From Nitrospinae bacterium bin107 (GTDB lineage Bacteria > UBA8248), in the NCBI GenBank assembly GCA_002238965.1, contig MPNJ01000014.1:1-64000 (forward strand): a stretch of 64,000 nt of DNA, read 5' to 3'. Below the pieces are notes generated by a model. The model worked only from the letters and a program-made list of their open reading frames with translations, made no database searches and was not told the origin of the DNA. Made by a program: the position numbers and the translations under genes. This document shows, piece after piece, positions 61,086-64,000 of the stretch (its first letter is position 1; each line of letters begins with the position of its first letter).

Positions 61086-62081
61086 TCATACCGGCGCGGA
61101 CATTCTTCGCTTCTCTCCACGAACCTGCGAATCTTCGTCGGCCAGCGCTTGCCTGATCGCTTCGGCCAATCCGCGCGGGCGAATATCGAACATCCCCAGG
61201 GCGCTTGCGTCGCCGACGGTCGTCTCGTTGCGCAGGCTTTCGACGAGTTTGCGCCCGACCCTGGCGTATAAGGGAGTAACCAGCGCGAGCCACAGACTGG
61301 AGAGGCGTGGACTAAGCACCGGAACGGCGATCATCACTCGATGCAGTCCACGCTGGCGGGCGTATTCCGCCATGATGTCCCCGTAGGAGGCGCGGTCGGC
61401 TCCCCCTATTTCCAGGACGAGGCTCGGCCCGTCGGGCGCGTCGAGAGCGGCGATAAGGTATTCGATGACGTCCTCGACGGCGATCGGCTGGGCGAGCGTG
61501 CGGACCCAGCGGGGCGTCACCATGACGGGCAGCCGCTCCACCAGCGCGCGGATCATCTCGAACGAGAGACTTCCCGAACCGATGATGATAGAGGCCCTCA
61601 GCTCGACCGTCTGCACGCCGGAATCCCGGAGAATGCGGCCCACCTCCTGCCTGCTCGCAAGGTGGTCGGACAGTTCATCCTCGCCACCGAGCCCACCCAG
61701 ATAGACGATGCGCTTAACCCCTGCAGCACGGGCCGCGGATGCGAACCCCTTTGCGGCCTCTCGGTCTTCTGCGGCGAAGTCTCCACCGGACGCCATCGAG
61801 TGCACGAGGTAGTAGGCCGTGGATACGCCGCGCATGGCCGCCGGGAGCGTTTCCGGCCTTAAGAGGTCGCCGCGCACCACCTCGGTACTCGGCGCGACCT
61901 GCGCTTCAAGGATTTCGGGGCGGCGCGCCAGGCACCGAACCTCGCGCGAGTCGGCTTCGAGGCGGCGGCGCAGCCTTCCCCCGATGTATCCGGTCGCGCC
62001 GGTCAACAGGATTTTTTTGTGATTTTCAGCCAACGATGGCCCCCCGTTTTGCTTTTTCGTATTGGCGGTAATTTGCGGCAT
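61086..62081 (-). CDS. NmrA-like NAD(P)-binding protein
   Basis: Atypical SDR of 331 residues in the NmrA/complex-I-assembly-like group. The N-terminal KILLTGATGYIGGRL is the Rossmann loop. AYYLVHSMASGGDFAAEDREAAKGFASAARAAGVKRIVYLGGLG and LRASIIIGSGSLSFEMIRALVERLPVM are typical of the YwnB/DUF2867-associated branch. Proteins of that branch often carry a C-terminal DUF2867 domain of about 150 residues, which is absent here. The start is placed at 62081 (GGAG just upstream); the frame is open further upstream. Role unknown; such proteins are often binding or assembly factors rather than enzymes. Confidence 0.82.
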   Translation of the reverse strand: MPQITANTKKQNGGPSLAENHKKILLTGATGYIGGRLRRRLEADSREVRCLARRPEILEAQVAPSTEVVRGDLLRPETLPAAMRGVSTAYYLVHSMASGGDFAAEDREAAKGFASAARAAGVKRIVYLGGLGGEDELSDHLASRQEVGRILRDSGVQTVELRASIIIGSGSLSFEMIRALVERLPVMVTPRWVRTLAQPIAVEDVIEYLIAALDAPDGPSLVLEIGGADRASYGDIMAEYARQRGLHRVMIAVPVLSPRLSSLWLALVTPLYARVGRKLVESLRNETTVGDASALGMFDIRPRGLAEAIRQALADEDSQVRGEKRRMSAPV

Positions 62082-62251
62082 GACTCCGATATCCCGTGCG
62101 GATAGGGAGTCAGGGACAAGTCTATACGGGTTGTCCGGCCAAGTGAAGAAAAATGATCCGTCACGGTTTATGCGGCGAGACGCCATGCTCTCCAGTGAAT
62201 CGTCAGATTTGCGAGGTGTTCAGGGTGTGGAGCAGAGGAGGCCGAAATGCG

Positions 62252-63616
62252 CTAGTCGAGCAGCACCCTCGGCAGCCACATGGCGATTTCGGGGAAGACG
62301 ATGACCAGCCCCAGCCCGATGAGCTGCAGGAGTACGAAGGGGATAATCCCGCGATAAATCTGCTGGAGACGCACCTGGGGCGGGGCGACTCCCTTCATAT
62401 AGAATAAGGCGAAGCCGAACGGCGGCGTGAGGAACGATGTCTGCAGGTTGACCGCCATCAGAATCGAGAACCAGTAGATGACCTCGCTCTTGGGCAGGTG
62501 GTCGCCGAAATCCAGTTCGGCGAGGATCGGCGCGAACACAGGTAGCACGATGAGCGTGATCTCGATCCAGTCGAAGAAGAACCCGAGGATGAAAGTCACC
62601 GCCATCAGGATCATCAGGATCCACCAGGGGTTCGTTCCCACGGAATAGATCACGTCCTGGATGAAGTCGTCGCCTCCTAGCGAGCGGAAGACGTAGGAGA
62701 AGGCGGTCGCCCCGACGAAGATAAAGAACAGCATCGCGTTGGTGAGTGAGGTGCGCTCGACCACGTCTTTCAGGACCGACCAGGTCAGCTGCCGGTTGAC
62801 GATGGCGAGCAGCGTCGCACCGGCCGCGCCGACCCCGGCCGCCTCGGTGGGCGTCGCCCAACCGGCGACTATCGACCCCAGCACCAGGACGATCAGGAAC
62901 ACCGCCGGCACCAGGCCCTTGAGCAATAGGAGGAGCAGTTCGCCCGACGTCTGCGGACCCATCTCCTTGGGCAGGCGCGGCGCCAGGGCGGGGTTCAGAG
63001 CGCATCTGGTGAAGATATAGATGAAGTAAAGCCCCGATAGTATCAGGCCGGGGAAGATGGCCGCGACGAACAGGGTTCCCACCGAACGCCCGAGAAGATC
63101 GGCCATGATGACCAGCATGATGCTGGGCGGTATCAGTATCCCGAGCGTGCCCGAGGCGGCGATGGTGCCTGTCGCGAGCTCCAGGTTGTACTCGCGCTCG
63201 ACCATGACCGGCAGCGCCATCAGGCTGATCATCACCACTGATGCGCCGATGATGCCGGTCGTCGCCGCGAGGATCGTGCCCATGACCGTGACGGCGAGCG
63301 CCAGCCCGCCCGGCGTGCGCCGCAGCACCACCTGGAGGCAGTACAGGAGATTGGCGGCGACGCCGGAGCGTTCCAGCATCGTCCCCATGAAGATGAACAT
63401 CGGAATCGCCACCAGCACCAGGTTGTCTGCGAATCCCCAGATGCGGAGCACGAGGTTGAAGAACTCGACTTGGGAGAAAACCTCGAAATACATGCCGATG
63501 AAGCCGAAGGCGAGGCCCACGCCGCCGAGAACGAATCCGACCGGGAAGCCCGAGAACAGCAGAATCGCCAGGGTGATGAACATGCTGGCCGGCAGGTAGT
63601 CTTCGATATAGAACAT
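62252..63616 (-). CDS. TRAP transporter large permease (DctM family)
   Basis: Large membrane subunit of a tripartite ATP-independent periplasmic transporter, 454 residues with about 12 helices. Family landmarks are LFSGFPVGFVLGGVGLAFGF, VAIPMFIFMGTMLERSGVA, AVTVMGTILAATTGIIGASVVMI, LGILIPPSIMLVIMADLLGRSVGTLF and FLTPPFGFALFYMKGV. It is the mannitol/chloroaromatic subgroup type in length. It imports organic acids using an ion gradient together with a small permease and a periplasmic binding protein; the small permease is 12 bases upstream and the binding protein is not in the window. Confidence 0.93.
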   Translation of the reverse strand: MFYIEDYLPASMFITLAILLFSGFPVGFVLGGVGLAFGFIGMYFEVFSQVEFFNLVLRIWGFADNLVLVAIPMFIFMGTMLERSGVAANLLYCLQVVLRRTPGGLALAVTVMGTILAATTGIIGASVVMISLMALPVMVEREYNLELATGTIAASGTLGILIPPSIMLVIMADLLGRSVGTLFVAAIFPGLILSGLYFIYIFTRCALNPALAPRLPKEMGPQTSGELLLLLLKGLVPAVFLIVLVLGSIVAGWATPTEAAGVGAAGATLLAIVNRQLTWSVLKDVVERTSLTNAMLFFIFVGATAFSYVFRSLGGDDFIQDVIYSVGTNPWWILMILMAVTFILGFFFDWIEITLIVLPVFAPILAELDFGDHLPKSEVIYWFSILMAVNLQTSFLTPPFGFALFYMKGVAPPQVRLQQIYRGIIPFVLLQLIGLGLVIVFPEIAMWLPRVLLD

Positions 63617-63628
63617 GCGCAGGCGTCC

Positions 63629-64000
63629 CTAGTTCGGCCCGATCTGGTCGATCTGTTCGGTCGTGCGTTCTTCCTTCCGGGGGATGAGTTCTCTGAGGTC
63701 CGCCGGGCCGAACAACTCGATGATCTTGCGCAGCAGAATGGTGATCCCCGAGAGGAGCAGGACGAACAGCCCGATCGGCAGGCCCGCCTTGATCGCCCAA
63801 CGATAGGGGAGGCCGGTCGCGGAGTCCGAGGCCTCGCCGACCGCCCAGGACCTCTCGACGAAGTCCTCGGCGAAATAGGTGACGATGAGGCAGTAGGGGA
63901 TCACGAAGATGATGCAGCCGATGAACTCGACCCAATCCCTGGCGCGCAAACTCAGCCGCTCTCGAAGCAGGTCGATCCGAACGTGGGCGTCCTCGATATA
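63629..64000 (-). CDS. TRAP transporter small permease, 5' end outside window
   Basis: C-terminal 123 residues of a DctQ-type small permease; the frame is open to the window edge, so the start lies beyond 64000. The visible part begins YIEDAHVRIDLLRERLS, a typical loop between the first helices. Helices FIGCIIFVIPYCLIVTYFAEDF and AGLPIGLFVLLLSGITILLRKI follow, and a charged cytoplasmic tail EERTTEQIDQ ends it. Paired with the large permease gene 12 bases downstream. Confidence 0.88.
   Translation of the reverse strand, partial: YIEDAHVRIDLLRERLSLRARDWVEFIGCIIFVIPYCLIVTYFAEDFVERSWAVGEASDSATGLPYRWAIKAGLPIGLFVLLLSGITILLRKIIELFGPADLRELIPRKEERTTEQIDQIGPN

Noticed and set aside
62220-63935. Open frame of 571 codons in another minus-strand frame
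   Set aside because: It overlaps both TRAP permease genes and encodes an Arg/His/Gly-rich chain with no hydrophobic pattern.

Overview
This window looks like chromosome from an uncultivated, GC-rich, Gram-negative bacterium. Support comes from putative lipoproteins, exported proteins, an FtsX-type permease with an AttH lipocalin-like partner, and a TRAP transporter. The gene mix resembles Rokubacteria/Tectomicrobia or deltaproteobacteria-like metagenome lineages: many isolated amidohydrolases, flavin oxidoreductases, M24 peptidases, RraA and IlvD/Edd proteins, and a TRAP transporter. That placement is a guess, because no rRNA or phylogenetic marker was tested.

Layout. 0.3-6.6 kb: FtsX permease + AttH-like protein, a beta-hydroxyacid dehydrogenase and a four-domain rhodanese. 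6.6-11 kb: TM2 and Spy-like proteins, RraA-like protein, cyclase, and an exported metallo-beta-lactamase-fold relative that has lost its ligands. 11.4-17.2 kb: molybdopterin oxidoreductase, divergent amidohydrolase, TauE-type permease, enoyl-reductase-like SDR. 17.9-25.2 kb: lipoprotein, moaB, coaD, aspartate aminotransferase with two coupled unknown genes, MFS transporter, tyrS. 25.3-31.5 kb: SDR, a MoxR-type ATPase paired with a large unknown protein that has TraB-like features, a small unknown gene, an AllH-like protein and a PanE-like reductase. Roughly 20.8-30.6 kb is visibly richer in A+T than its flanks. 32-41 kb: GNAT, deacetylase, an ATPase+PIN pair, VOC protein, two tandem M24 peptidases, amidohydrolase. 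41.0-44.4 kb: sdhCAB. 44.5-46.3 kb: a second ATPase+nuclease-like pair (AAA + DUF4276). 46.5-57.1 kb: small catabolic enzymes, including a probable two-component flavin monooxygenase and a SRAP/hydroxyacid dehydrogenase/IlvD operon. 57.2-60.9 kb: an accessory patch ending at tRNA-Asn, with a PIN toxin-antitoxin pair, an acidic protein ending in an eL13-like module, a nonsense-broken HicB antitoxin, a frameshifted tandem SANT/Myb-like remnant and an A+T-rich DUF4145 gene. 61-64 kb: NmrA-like protein and a TRAP transporter cut by the window end.

Intergenic DNA is dominated by dispersed repeats. One family has about 20-bp terminal inverted repeats around GGGGTTGTTGAAAAAGTCCT and looks MITE-like. 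A second is a hairpin family around GTAGGGACAGGTCGC. A third is an element present in opposite orientations at 15.3 and 49.7 kb. Four clear factor-independent terminators were found, three of them with a TTCG loop.

The best candidates for undescribed biology are the MoxR/TraB-like pair, the two ATPase+nuclease pairs, and the eL13-tailed acidic protein in its degraded toxin-antitoxin neighbourhood.
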